14,783 bases of DNA from JBJENW01 sp051880395 (GTDB lineage: Bacteria; Bacillota; Clostridia; Lachnospirales; Lachnospiraceae), in NCBI GenBank assembly GCA_051880395.1, contig JBJENW010000138.1, forward strand, positions 1 to 14,783. The letters are read 5' to 3'. Shown here one piece after another: positions 7,843-14,783 of the stretch (within the stretch, counting starts at the first letter, position 1; each line of letters opens with the position of its first letter). The notes under the pieces were generated by a model that did no database searches, was not told the origin of the DNA, and was given only the letters and a program-made list of their open reading frames with translations. Both the position numbers and the translations under genes were made by a program.

Positions 7843-9057
7843 ATGGGAAACGTATATCGGATAGGAAAATTTCGTTTTTATTCGGAGGAAGAATATCGAG
7901 AAGGCTTGAAGGACGTAGAAAAGATCCGTTACATTTCCAAGGAGCTGGATTTGGAAGATCCCCAGACCGTGGCACATTTATATAAGTCCATCCGACAGGG
8001 AAAGATCCAGTTTTATACAGAGATTGGGGACGATTATCTGTTATATTTATCAGACATCGTAGCGGACAATACGGAAAAACTCGTCGAGCAGCAGAAGAAA
8101 AAGCGGGAAAACGAAAAAGAAGAAAGAAAAGAAAAAAGAGAACAGAGAAAATTATTAAAGGAAACCGGGGACATTGCGCCAAGTAAATGGAGTTTGCGCA
8201 ATATCGTCGGACTTTGCTGTTTATGCATCGGAGTTGTAAGCTTTGCAATGTTTGCATATTCGGAATATAAGGAATACAGCACGACACGGGGGCTCAAACA
8301 GCTGCAGAATCTGCGCGATGCGAATCGGACGCAGGAGCCATCCGAAGAAAAAACAAAGAAAAATGAAAAAAGCGGTTCGGATTTGAAAAAGAATGCCGAT
8401 AATAATAGAGAAAGCACAGATCATCAGGAAGAGACAGAGATGGTCTCGCAGCCACTTTTGAAGAAAGAGGATCTGACGGTTCTTCCGGAATATCAAGCGA
8501 TTGCGCAGGAAAATGAGGAGTTCTGCGGGTGGCTTACGGTGGAAGGGTCCGACATCGACTATCCGGTGATGCAGTCGAAAGACAGCGATACATTTTATTT
8601 AGATCATGATTTTAACGGAGTGGAAGATGCGAATGGGTCCTTGTTTTTGGAGAAAGACAGTGATTATATCAACCGGGATACAAACCTGACGATCTATGGC
8701 CACAATATGAAAAGTGGTCTGATGTTTGGAGAATTAAAACGGTATCTGAAAGAGGGGTATTTAGAGGAGCATAAACAGGTGCGGTTTGATACCCTGTATG
8801 AGAAAGGCACGTATGAGATCGTGGCTGTCTGCCTGGCAAAGGTAGAATATCAGGATGATACCGCATTTAAGTATTACAATGTAAAAAAACTAGATTCCAA
8901 AAATGCGTTTCAGACGTATTTATCGAATATTCAGAAACTATCTGTATTTAACAAGAAAATCGACATCGCGTATGGGGATCAGCTGTTAACGCTGTCTACC
9001 TGCAACAGTTATACGGAAGATGGACGATTATTTCTGGTCGCAAAGAAAACGGGGTAA
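7843..9057 (+). CDS. Class B sortase with a long cytosolic N-terminal region
   Basis: This is a membrane-anchored transpeptidase that cuts a C-terminal sorting motif and joins the substrate to the cell wall. The 404-residue product has its catalytic triad in place: His287 in IYGHNMKSG, Cys387 in TLSTC, and Arg395 in EDGRLFLVA. The region GWLTVEGSDIDYPVMQ (229-244) and the helix-containing insert before the Cys strand are typical of class B. One membrane span lies at about 119-139. Before it are roughly 118 cytosolic residues: a small folded-looking domain (5-80, YRIGKFRFYSEEEYREG... IGDDYLLYLSD) and a Lys/Glu coiled coil (81-107). A charged linker (150-205) follows the span. Usual class B sortases are 220-300 residues, so the extra length is the N-terminal region and linker. 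The start at 7843 has AGGGTG five bases upstream. The next gene, 45 bases on, encodes a protein with a sorting signal and is the likely substrate. Confidence 0.93.
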   Translation: MGNVYRIGKFRFYSEEEYREGLKDVEKIRYISKELDLEDPQTVAHLYKSIRQGKIQFYTEIGDDYLLYLSDIVADNTEKLVEQQKKKRENEKEERKEKREQRKLLKETGDIAPSKWSLRNIVGLCCLCIGVVSFAMFAYSEYKEYSTTRGLKQLQNLRDANRTQEPSEEKTKKNEKSGSDLKKNADNNRESTDHQEETEMVSQPLLKKEDLTVLPEYQAIAQENEEFCGWLTVEGSDIDYPVMQSKDSDTFYLDHDFNGVEDANGSLFLEKDSDYINRDTNLTIYGHNMKSGLMFGELKRYLKEGYLEEHKQVRFDTLYEKGTYEIVAVCLAKVEYQDDTAFKYYNVKKLDSKNAFQTYLSNIQKLSVFNKKIDIAYGDQLLTLSTCNSYTEDGRLFLVAKKTG

Positions 9058-9102
9058 TGCAGGCCAAAGATGGACAAAACAGAATGGGGAGGAGCGTATC
9101 AC

Positions 9103-10734
9103 ATGAAGAAGTATGGAAGAAAAATCGTAGGACTGGTTTTGATCGTATCAATGCTTGCGGTCTTACTGACACCAGACAGCAGTTATGCACAAGAGGACCG
9201 CGACAATTTTGACATCACAGGAGAAACCGTAACGGGGTATCACGGTTCGTCAGAGAATGTGACAATTCCGTCGGGGGTAACTTCGATTGCGGCAAATGCG
9301 TTTGCAGGAAATGAAAAGATCAAGACGGTGACGATTCCTGCAAGTGTCACGCAGATTGGAAATGGAGCATTTTCCAAGTGTACAGGTTTGACAGATGTAG
9401 AGGTAAAAGGATCAGTAGAATTGGGAACACGTGTATTTTCCGGGTGTGATTCGCTCTCGACGGTGTCTTTGGCAAACGGGACGTTGCATATCCCGGAGGG
9501 AACGTTTTATAATTGTGCGAAACTGACGGATGTGACACTTCCGGATTCTCTTGAAACGATCGGAGAGAATGCATTTAGTAATTGCAAAAGTATGACAGGG
9601 ATTTCTCTTCCGACTTCTGTGAAAGAATTAGGCGAAGGTGCGTTTTCCGGATGTAAGAGCTTAAACAGCATTGTCATTCCGAATGGAAAATTAGGGGGCG
9701 GTGCGTTTTCCGGCTGTACGGATCTGCGCAGTGTCGGATTTTTAGAAACGGTAGAGGCGATCGGAGACCGGGCATTTGAAGGATGCAGCAGTTTGTCGGA
9801 AATAACGATCCCGGAAGGGGCGGCTTCTATTGGAAGTGAAGCGTTTGCAAATTGTAAAAATTTAAGCAGCGTGTCGGTACCGGCAAGTGTGTCTTCTATT
9901 GCGGAGGATGCGTTTTCTGGAAGTAAGAATTTAGAGACGATCGAGGTACAAAATGGAAATAACGGTTACAGCAGTCAGGATGGATGTCTGTACAATGCAG
10001 CCGGAGATACCTTTCTCCTTTGTCCGGAAGGAAAGAGCAGTGTGAAGTTATCTGAAAATGTAAAAACGATTGGAAACGGTGCATTTTTTGACTGTACCTA
10101 TCTGGATGAACTAGAGATTCCGGACGGTGCAGAAACGATCGAGGCAAATGCGTTTACGAATAGTGGCGTGAAACGTCTGACGATTCCACAGTCGGTAACA
10201 TCGATCGGCTCGCAGGAAAGCTGGAAACCGGATGTGATTTACGGATACACGGGTTCAGAGGCAGAAAAATTTGCAGCGGACTATGCGTATATTTTTGAAA
10301 GTCTGGGTGATATCGATCAGCCGAGTGATGACGAACCGAGTGATGATGAGCCAAGTGACGATGAACCGAGTAGTGACGAGCCAGCTAGTGATGAGCCGAG
10401 TAAACCGGCTGGCAGTGAAGCTGGTGGCACGGGGACAAGTGAACCGGGCAGCAGTGCAGGAACAACGGGAGATGGCACGACAACCGTTGTACCAGGCACG
10501 ACAACGGTCGTTCCGGGAACAACGACAACGGTCACCACAACAGCGGGGGATCAGAGTCCGGCACAGACATTTACCACGGTTCGTCCGGTGACACAGGCAG
10601 CGGCAGCGTCAGGTGAACGGGTAAAAGATGAGACGCCAAAGACAGCAGATACAAAGGTGAATCCGAAATATATGCTTTGCCTTTCTGTCATGATGCTGGG
10701 TGTTTATCTGCTTTTGACAAAGAAGAAAATGTAA
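9103..10734 (+). CDS. BspA-type leucine-rich-repeat surface protein with TPKTA sorting signal
   Basis: The 543-residue product is a predicted sortase-anchored wall protein. Residues 1-29 are a signal peptide (MKKYGRKIVG, hydrophobic core, SSYA cleavage). Residues about 40-385 carry around 12-14 LRR_5 repeats of the BspA/TpLRR kind, with the recurring pattern I-G-x-x-A-F-x-x-C-x-x-L-x-x-V-x-I-P. From 407 there is a spacer of five PSDDE-type units, then a Thr/Val/Pro-rich tract with VVPGTTT repeats. The C-terminus has TPKTA at 511-515, a hydrophobic span at about 523-539 and the tail KKKM, the standard order of a cell-wall sorting signal. ATG 9103 is preferred over the in-frame ATG 9070 because GGGGAGGA (9086-9093) sits nine bases before it and the signal peptide then starts at MKK. 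BspA-type LRRs often bind host or matrix proteins; that role is inferred. Confidence 0.92.
   Translation: MKKYGRKIVGLVLIVSMLAVLLTPDSSYAQEDRDNFDITGETVTGYHGSSENVTIPSGVTSIAANAFAGNEKIKTVTIPASVTQIGNGAFSKCTGLTDVEVKGSVELGTRVFSGCDSLSTVSLANGTLHIPEGTFYNCAKLTDVTLPDSLETIGENAFSNCKSMTGISLPTSVKELGEGAFSGCKSLNSIVIPNGKLGGGAFSGCTDLRSVGFLETVEAIGDRAFEGCSSLSEITIPEGAASIGSEAFANCKNLSSVSVPASVSSIAEDAFSGSKNLETIEVQNGNNGYSSQDGCLYNAAGDTFLLCPEGKSSVKLSENVKTIGNGAFFDCTYLDELEIPDGAETIEANAFTNSGVKRLTIPQSVTSIGSQESWKPDVIYGYTGSEAEKFAADYAYIFESLGDIDQPSDDEPSDDEPSDDEPSSDEPASDEPSKPAGSEAGGTGTSEPGSSAGTTGDGTTTVVPGTTTVVPGTTTTVTTTAGDQSPAQTFTTVRPVTQAAAASGERVKDETPKTADTKVNPKYMLCLSVMMLGVYLLLTKKKM
10321..10395 (+). repeat. 15-bp tandem repeat in the wall-spanning spacer of the LRR gene
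   Basis: Five units of 15 bp, the first being CCGAGTGATGACGAA, follow one another in frame and encode P-S-D-D-E-like pentapeptides. Units differ mainly at third positions, except the last two, which carry PSSDE and PASDE. Being a multiple of three, copy-number change would lengthen or shorten the acidic spacer without breaking the frame. It is typical of the stalk between a surface domain and the wall anchor. Confidence 0.8.
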
Positions 10735-10751
10735 GGAAGGGGTAGTGTCCT

Positions 10752-11306
10752 ATGGTCTTGAATCTGAGAGAACTTGTCAGTGGAAAAGCGCAGGAGAAAA
10801 CGACAAATATCGGACAGTATCTTCATGAACGGGTGCAGACCGACTGGGACGGTACGGAGGAAGAAAAAAAGAAAAAGCAGGCGAAAATCTATGCAAAAAT
10901 TCAGAGTGGCGCACGGCTGAGCGCACAGGAGATGCGCTTTGTTCAAGAATATATGCCAGAGATGTATCCGGCAGTGCTAAGGCAGCAAAAACTGCGGGAA
11001 ATGGCACTGCATGCATTTGAAAACTGCCGTTCCAAAGAGGAAGTGGCGCAGACAGAGCAGAGGCTGTACAGCGGGATTTCAGAAAATGATCCGAACCGGG
11101 AAATGATGGTAGCAGCAATTGTCAGTGCGAAAAAAGAATTTCAGGAAACGGGTGGATATAAAAATCTGCCACAGGAACTTCCGGATGAGAAAAAGAATCA
11201 GAGTCCCACAAAAGATCAAATTTCTTATGAGGTTTCGGAAAATGGCTATCAGACGGCTTATGTCGTCGAGACAGAGCAGGAGAGAAAAAAGTTGTATGGA
11301 CAATGA
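10752..11306 (+). CDS. Conserved-looking cytoplasmic protein of unknown function
   Basis: I do not recognise a named family for this 184-residue protein. It has no signal peptide or membrane segment and is charged and mainly helical. Visible parts are an N-terminal segment with LVSGKAQ and NIGQYL; a Lys-rich helix (about 35-50) leading into KIQSGARLSAQEMRFVQEY (51-69); a helix with LREMALHAFENCRSKEEVAQ (81-100); and a C-terminal strand-like end with GYQTAYVVE. The start has AAGGAAGGGG about nine bases before the ATG, and the gene lies 17 bases after the LRR gene, so it is surely cotranscribed. The layout suggests an accessory or regulatory protein for the surface genes or the following cyclase; that is inference from position only. 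Confidence 0.75.
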   Translation: MVLNLRELVSGKAQEKTTNIGQYLHERVQTDWDGTEEEKKKKQAKIYAKIQSGARLSAQEMRFVQEYMPEMYPAVLRQQKLREMALHAFENCRSKEEVAQTEQRLYSGISENDPNREMMVAAIVSAKKEFQETGGYKNLPQELPDEKKNQSPTKDQISYEVSENGYQTAYVVETEQERKKLYGQ

Positions 11307-11335
11307 CAGGAAGATAGGGAAGTGAAAGATAGCAT

Positions 11336-13084
11336 ATGCGTATGGGTCGATATGAAGATACAGAATCTGCCAGAAATTATAAAACAGAAATTTTTCGACA
11401 TAAAATGAGAAATCAGTATATGATCATTTTGCTGTTACTCGTTTTGATCGGTGGGATCAGCTCTTTTTTTCGAAGCCCGAGGATATTGGAAATTGGGTAT
11501 GAAGGGTATCAGGTAATCGAGGAACAGTTTTTGGATAAAAATGGAGTGGCTTTTGATTTTGATAATATTTCCGCATATACTCCGGCAAAAAATGGAATGA
11601 TCACGGCGTATTATTCGGTTCCGACCGACCTGTCGGAGGGAATGACATTGGTTTTTCGCAGCAAAAATATGGATGTCGTTGTACGGTTGAATGGGGAAGT
11701 GGTTTATCGGTCGCAAAAAATCGAGGCGCCTTTATCGACCTTTTCTCCGGGAACACGATGGAATTTTGTTCGGATTCCGGCAACGGCACAAGGCAAAAAA
11801 CTGGAACTTCGGATGAAACCGGCCTATGAAGGCGGGCGTACGAAAGTCGATCATTTGTATCTGGGGGACCGGGCGGAGATCATGAAAAAGATCATCAAGG
11901 ATAAGAGCTTTGCCATGCTGGTCAGTCTGATCGTGATCGTACTTGGAGTGATGTATGTTGTGATCGATGTCTGTCTGAACGGGAGAAAAGTGGCAGAGAA
12001 AAAACCGCGGAGTTTGTTTTATCTGGGGGCTTCGGCTGTTCAGATTGCTATCTGGTGTTTGATTGAGACAAATATTTTACAGTTGTTTGTGAATGATATA
12101 CGTGCGCTGCAGTTATGGGATAATATGCTTTTGGTTTTAGGAAGCCTTGGGATGTATATCTATATGGATTGTGAGTATGATATTTTTAAAAATAAGTGGC
12201 TTCGAATCCCGATCCTTTTGAATATGGTTTACGTGTTTGTATCAATTGTACTTCATGTGGCGAGAATCAGGGACTTTCATCAGTTGATCGGAGGTGTGAT
12301 TTTACAGTACGGCATCATTGTTGTAATCCTGCTGGGATGTATTATACGTCAGAGTGTCTATTATAAAAATAGCAGTGACCATATCAAGCTGTATTATCGA
12401 ATGCAGAAAATAGGTGTTGCGGGATTATTGACCGGTATGGTAGTTGATATTGTGCGATATTGTCTGAGTGATACGCTAGACCGTGCATTTGGGACACGAA
12501 TCGGTATTGTGATTTTTGTGATCAGTTTCGGTATGGGAAACATTCGTCATCTGATCGTTTTGGCAAAGCAGGGCGAAAATGCGGAAATGATGCGGGCCTT
12601 GGCATATAATGACAGTCTGACTGGTGTGGAAAATCGAAATTCGTTTGAACAGCGATTAGAAGAACTGGCAGAGGAAGATCGTCAGATCATCGGCATCGTG
12701 ATGTGTGATGTCAATAATCTAAAGCAGGTCAATGATATACAGGGACACCAGTTTGGTGATGCATTGATCCGTGGGGCTGCAGAGATCATCTGTGACAGTT
12801 TTGGAAAAGTGGGAACTGTATATCGAATCGGTGGTGACGAGTTCTGTGTTTTGATCGAACGGGATAATCCGGTAGAGTGTTATCGACAGGCAAAGCGCGA
12901 TTTTCAAGAAAAATTAAAGCAATATAACCGGTATTATTCGTTGAAGATCTCAATTGCGCATGGGGTTGCGTACTGCGTGGACTTTTCAAAAGAAGGCATT
13001 CGGCGTGCGCAGAAAGAAGCGGACGAAGTGATGTATGAAAATAAACGGTATATTAAGATTAAAGAGCATCGGGCAATGCGATAG
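11336..13084 (+). CDS. Membrane diguanylate cyclase with extracytoplasmic sensor domain (GGDEF)
   Basis: The product is predicted to join two GTP molecules into the second messenger c-di-GMP. Of 582 residues, the first ~27 are cytosolic, one span lies at 28-45, and an extracytoplasmic beta-rich domain covers about 47-190, with VVVRLNGEVVY (114-124) as in the jelly-roll sensor domains of 7TMR-DISM-type proteins. Roughly seven further spans follow (about 193-409). The GGDEF domain begins at AYNDSLTGVENRNSF (423-437), has the metal/substrate region CDVNNLKQVND (457-467) with GHQFGD (470-475), and an intact GGDEF at 499-503. No RxxD inhibitory site is present just before it (GKVGT at 490-494). 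The frame has a stop three codons before ATG 11336, so the start is 11336 or later; the ribosome site is weak (AGGGA about 15 bases upstream). It is 29 bases after the unknown gene and probably in the same operon. Confidence 0.92.
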   Translation: MRMGRYEDTESARNYKTEIFRHKMRNQYMIILLLLVLIGGISSFFRSPRILEIGYEGYQVIEEQFLDKNGVAFDFDNISAYTPAKNGMITAYYSVPTDLSEGMTLVFRSKNMDVVVRLNGEVVYRSQKIEAPLSTFSPGTRWNFVRIPATAQGKKLELRMKPAYEGGRTKVDHLYLGDRAEIMKKIIKDKSFAMLVSLIVIVLGVMYVVIDVCLNGRKVAEKKPRSLFYLGASAVQIAIWCLIETNILQLFVNDIRALQLWDNMLLVLGSLGMYIYMDCEYDIFKNKWLRIPILLNMVYVFVSIVLHVARIRDFHQLIGGVILQYGIIVVILLGCIIRQSVYYKNSSDHIKLYYRMQKIGVAGLLTGMVVDIVRYCLSDTLDRAFGTRIGIVIFVISFGMGNIRHLIVLAKQGENAEMMRALAYNDSLTGVENRNSFEQRLEELAEEDRQIIGIVMCDVNNLKQVNDIQGHQFGDALIRGAAEIICDSFGKVGTVYRIGGDEFCVLIERDNPVECYRQAKRDFQEKLKQYNRYYSLKISIAHGVAYCVDFSKEGIRRAQKEADEVMYENKRYIKIKEHRAMR

Positions 13085-13137
13085 ATATGGTTTCCTGTTC
13101 TGTCTGCATGGTCTGATGTTTTTTAATGTTTCATAAA

Positions 13138-14175
13138 TTATTCTTTGACGGAAACTTTACATTTTGCCGTGGTTCCGTCTTCCGATACCGAGATCACGGC
13201 GCTCCCTTTTTTGTGAGTGGTGATCGTTCCGGATTCGTCGATCGATGCAACATTGGAATTGCTGGAATGAAAGACGGGTCTGTTTTTGGAAGAGACAGTC
13301 GCTTTCAGTTGATAGGATTGTCCATTGGTCAGGGTAAGAGTGCTGGCGTTTAAACGGATGGTCGGACTTTTGACCGTTACTTTGCATGTTTTTGTGACGC
13401 CATCTAAGGTGACACTGATGACCGCCTCTCCGTGTTTGACGGCGGTGATGCGTCCATATTCGTCGACGGTTGCAACGCTTTTTTTATTGGTGCGAAACGT
13501 CGGGCGGATACCGGACGAAACTTTGTAGGAAAGTTTGGCTGTCTGGTTTCGATAAAGGCAAAAGCTGTTTTTTTCCAATTGAATGGTCGGTTTATTGACC
13601 TTGACCTTAAACGTTACCTTTGTTTTATCACAGGTGACCGTGATGTCGGCATCACCCGGTTTGACGGCAGTGACAAGCCCGGTTTCACTTACCGTTGCAA
13701 CACTTTTTTTATTTGTCTTAAAAGTGGCAGCGTGGCTGGTAGATGTGACGGCTTTGATCTGAAAAGTACCTTTTCGTTCTAAGGAAACACTGGTTTGATT
13801 TAGTGTGATGGTTGTTGGTTCAACGGTCACACGACAGCTTGTCTCGGCACCGCTTACTTTTACTGTGATCGTTGCAATCCCTGCGGACTTTGCTGTGATA
13901 AGACCGTAAGTGTTTACGGATGCAACGCTGCTTTTACTGCTCTTAAACGTGGGACGTTTTCCGTCTGAGACGACGGCGATCAACTGATGGGTGTCACCGA
14001 TTTGCATGGTAGACTGGTAGGTGGATAATAGAATAATAGGAAAGTCGGCTGCCTTTGCAGTCAATGTACCACTGGAATTGGAATATGCGAGTGAACCACT
14101 CACCAGAAATGCCAATAAGAATGCACCGATGTGCGTCAATAAATATCTTACAATGTTCGAATGTTTCTGTTTCAT
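13138..14175 (-). CDS. Secreted protein of four Big_2-like Ig domains
   Basis: The 345-residue product begins with a signal peptide (MKQKHSNIVRYLLTH, hydrophobic AFLLAFLVSGSLAY, cleavage near AKAA at 40-43). The rest is four tandem bacterial Ig-like group 2 domains at about 46-118, 120-194, 196-268 and 270-344. Each ends in the Big_2 signature: N-x-x-V-A-(S/T)-V, then G-x-(I/V)-T-A, then G-x-A-x-I-x-V and a closing C-(R/K)-V-(T/S)-V strand (domain 2 has FKVKV instead of the Cys). No sorting signal, membrane anchor or extra domain follows, so it is probably released or held non-covalently. The start is fixed by a perfect AGGAGG (14181-14186 on the minus strand) five bases upstream. The gene converges with the cyclase gene, 53 bases between the stops. 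It may be an adhesin part or a domain-only partner of larger Ig-repeat proteins. Confidence 0.9.
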   Translation of the reverse strand: MKQKHSNIVRYLLTHIGAFLLAFLVSGSLAYSNSSGTLTAKAADFPIILLSTYQSTMQIGDTHQLIAVVSDGKRPTFKSSKSSVASVNTYGLITAKSAGIATITVKVSGAETSCRVTVEPTTITLNQTSVSLERKGTFQIKAVTSTSHAATFKTNKKSVATVSETGLVTAVKPGDADITVTCDKTKVTFKVKVNKPTIQLEKNSFCLYRNQTAKLSYKVSSGIRPTFRTNKKSVATVDEYGRITAVKHGEAVISVTLDGVTKTCKVTVKSPTIRLNASTLTLTNGQSYQLKATVSSKNRPVFHSSNSNVASIDESGTITTHKKGSAVISVSEDGTTAKCKVSVKE

Positions 14176-14217
14176 AAATACCTCCTAAGTATCATGCAAA
14201 CAGAACAGGTGATTTCG

Positions 14218-14246
14218 AGTTTACCATAATATTCAAAATTTGTCAA
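14218..14246 (-). promoter_or_regulatory. Promoter of the Ig-domain protein gene
   Basis: Read on the minus strand, a perfect -35 TTGACA (14241-14246) is followed after exactly 17 bases by TAAACT (14218-14223), a four-of-six match to TATAAT. It leaves an untranslated leader of roughly 35-40 bases before the AGGAGG and ATG. The -35 box lies only four bases from the edge of the large palindrome at 14251, so the palindrome occupies the region where upstream promoter elements or activators would sit. Confidence 0.65.
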
Positions 14247-14250
14247 CAGG

Positions 14251-14608
14251 GGTTCCGAGACGGACGTTTCCGGGATGCGGCGGGGGGGAATGCGTACAGG
14301 GGCGGCTGGTTCAAAAGTGGCTAGACAGAAATGAAGTCGAGTTCGGGCGGGCAAAATTGCGATGCTTTATTTTTCCTGTCTTCCGTATGTCGTACAGTCT
14401 GCACGGATGTGTACGCCAGAGAAAGATTCAAAATCGGATTCTTTCACTGTCGTACACATCCGCACAGACTGTCCGCCTCACGGCAAGACAGGAAAGGCAT
14501 CGCAATTTTGCCCGTCCGAGCTCACTATCATTTCCGTCAAAGCCACTTTTGAACCAGCCGCCCCTGTGCGCATCCCCCCGCCGCATCCCGGAAACTGTGT
14601 ATTAGAAA
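14251..14608 (+). repeat. Large palindromic repeat element, copy 2
   Basis: This is the same element type and orientation as copy 1. Arms run about 14251-14380 and 14476-14608. Blocks shared with copy 1 are ACGGACGTTTCCG (14260-14272), GGGGCGG (14299-14305), CTAGACAGAAATGAAG (14321-14336) and TGCGATGCTTTATTTTT (14358-14374) on the left arm. On the right arm they are AAAGGCATCGCA, ATCATTT, GTCAAAG and TCCCGGAAACTGTGTAT. Between these, the stem sequence differs from copy 1 yet pairs within this copy. The apical part is a strong nested hairpin: ACAGTCTG 14394-14401 with 14465-14472 and a perfect 12-bp stem CGGATGTGTACG 14404-14415 with 14451-14462. As in copy 1 it is topped by an AAGA...TCTT-type stem with an A-rich loop. 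It lies next to the promoter of the Ig-domain gene. The nature is as uncertain as for copy 1, but the recurrence proves a repeated element. Confidence 0.88.
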
Positions 14609-14783
14609 CGGTAGGCTGAGAACTGTTTCTTGGGTGAAAAAGTGTTGCAAACGGAACGTACTTGTGAATTTATAAAAATATTTCGTATGGAACAAATCTA
14701 TACATCAGCCAAAAACATATCGGGTTCACAACTCTTTTCCTCAGCGAAAAATATCTCAACCTACCGTTTCCGATACACAGTTT
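14592..14783. repeat. Third inverted repeat sharing the junction of the palindromic elements (runs off the right edge)
   Basis: The 29 bases at 14592-14620 (AAACTGTGTATTAGAAACGG...) pair with 14755-14783 with few mismatches, forming the outer stem of a ~190-base inverted repeat. A second imperfect stem lies inside (GAAAAAGTGTTG near 14636-14647 with CAACTCTTTTC near 14729-14739). The middle is AT-rich. The outer right arm, read on the minus strand, matches 34 of 39 bases of the DNA that follows copy 1 (594-632). So this block is a junction module common to these elements, and another palindrome copy in the opposite orientation probably starts just past the window edge. No gene is seen here. 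Confidence 0.7.

Noticed and set aside
9070..9102. Earlier start (ATG 9070) for the LRR protein
   Set aside because: It would add 11 mostly polar residues before the signal peptide and lacks a good ribosome site, unlike ATG 9103.
10271..10591. Open frames on both strands over the LRR spacer (106 and 73 codons)
   Set aside because: Low-complexity shadows of the 15-bp and VVPGTTT-coding repeats within a clearly real gene.
13085..13137. Bidirectional terminator between the convergent cyclase and Ig genes
   Set aside because: There is a six-T run (about 13119-13124), but the only hairpin before it is CAT...ATG, too short to support a call.
14240..14619. Three overlapping plus-strand open frames over palindrome copy 2
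   Set aside because: They arise because the inverted repeat is GC-rich and stop-poor; no ribosome site or recognisable protein, and no matching frame is kept in copy 1.

Overview
This window looks like part of a chromosome of an anaerobic gut-type Firmicute, most likely a Lachnospiraceae-like clostridium. The reasons are strong AGGAGG-type ribosome binding sites, A/G-rich intergenic DNA, a class B sortase with a large cytosolic N-terminal region, a BspA-type leucine-rich-repeat wall protein, and secreted proteins built from Ig-like repeats. The species cannot be named from the sequence alone.

Layout. The left edge (3-242, +) is the C-terminal tail of an Rpn/PD-(D/E)XK 'transposase' family protein. 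Directly after its stop is a 352-bp imperfect palindrome (260-611), then an intrinsic terminator (697-734) and a roughly 300-nt leader. A single giant gene (1041-7763, +) encodes a 2240-residue secreted protein of about 18-20 MBG/Ig-like repeats plus two C-terminal fibronectin III domains. It ends at a modest terminator hairpin. Four tightly spaced + strand genes follow: class B sortase (7843-9057), a BspA-type LRR protein carrying a TPKTA wall-sorting signal (9103-10734), a 184-residue protein of unknown function (10752-11306), and a multi-pass membrane GGDEF diguanylate cyclase with an extracytoplasmic domain (11336-13084). Converging on them from the right is a secreted protein of four Big_2-like Ig domains (13138-14175, -), with a recognisable promoter. 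The right edge (14251-14783) holds a second copy of the large palindrome and part of a third, related inverted repeat.

How the genes fit together. The middle of the window is a cell-surface module. The sortase is the natural enzyme to attach the neighbouring LRR protein to peptidoglycan. The giant repeat protein and the Ig protein are secreted but show no sorting signal. The diguanylate cyclase would link an outside signal to c-di-GMP, a common regulator of surface adhesion. That functional link is inferred from gene order.

The most unusual signal is not a protein. The two large palindromes (260-611 and 14251-14608) are related copies in the same orientation, one at each edge of the surface module. 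Conserved blocks alternate with stem segments whose sequence has changed between the copies while base pairing is kept exactly (for example 311-321/550-560 versus 14306-14316/14537-14547). This points to a family of repeated DNA or RNA elements held together by secondary structure. I do not recognise it as a named family.
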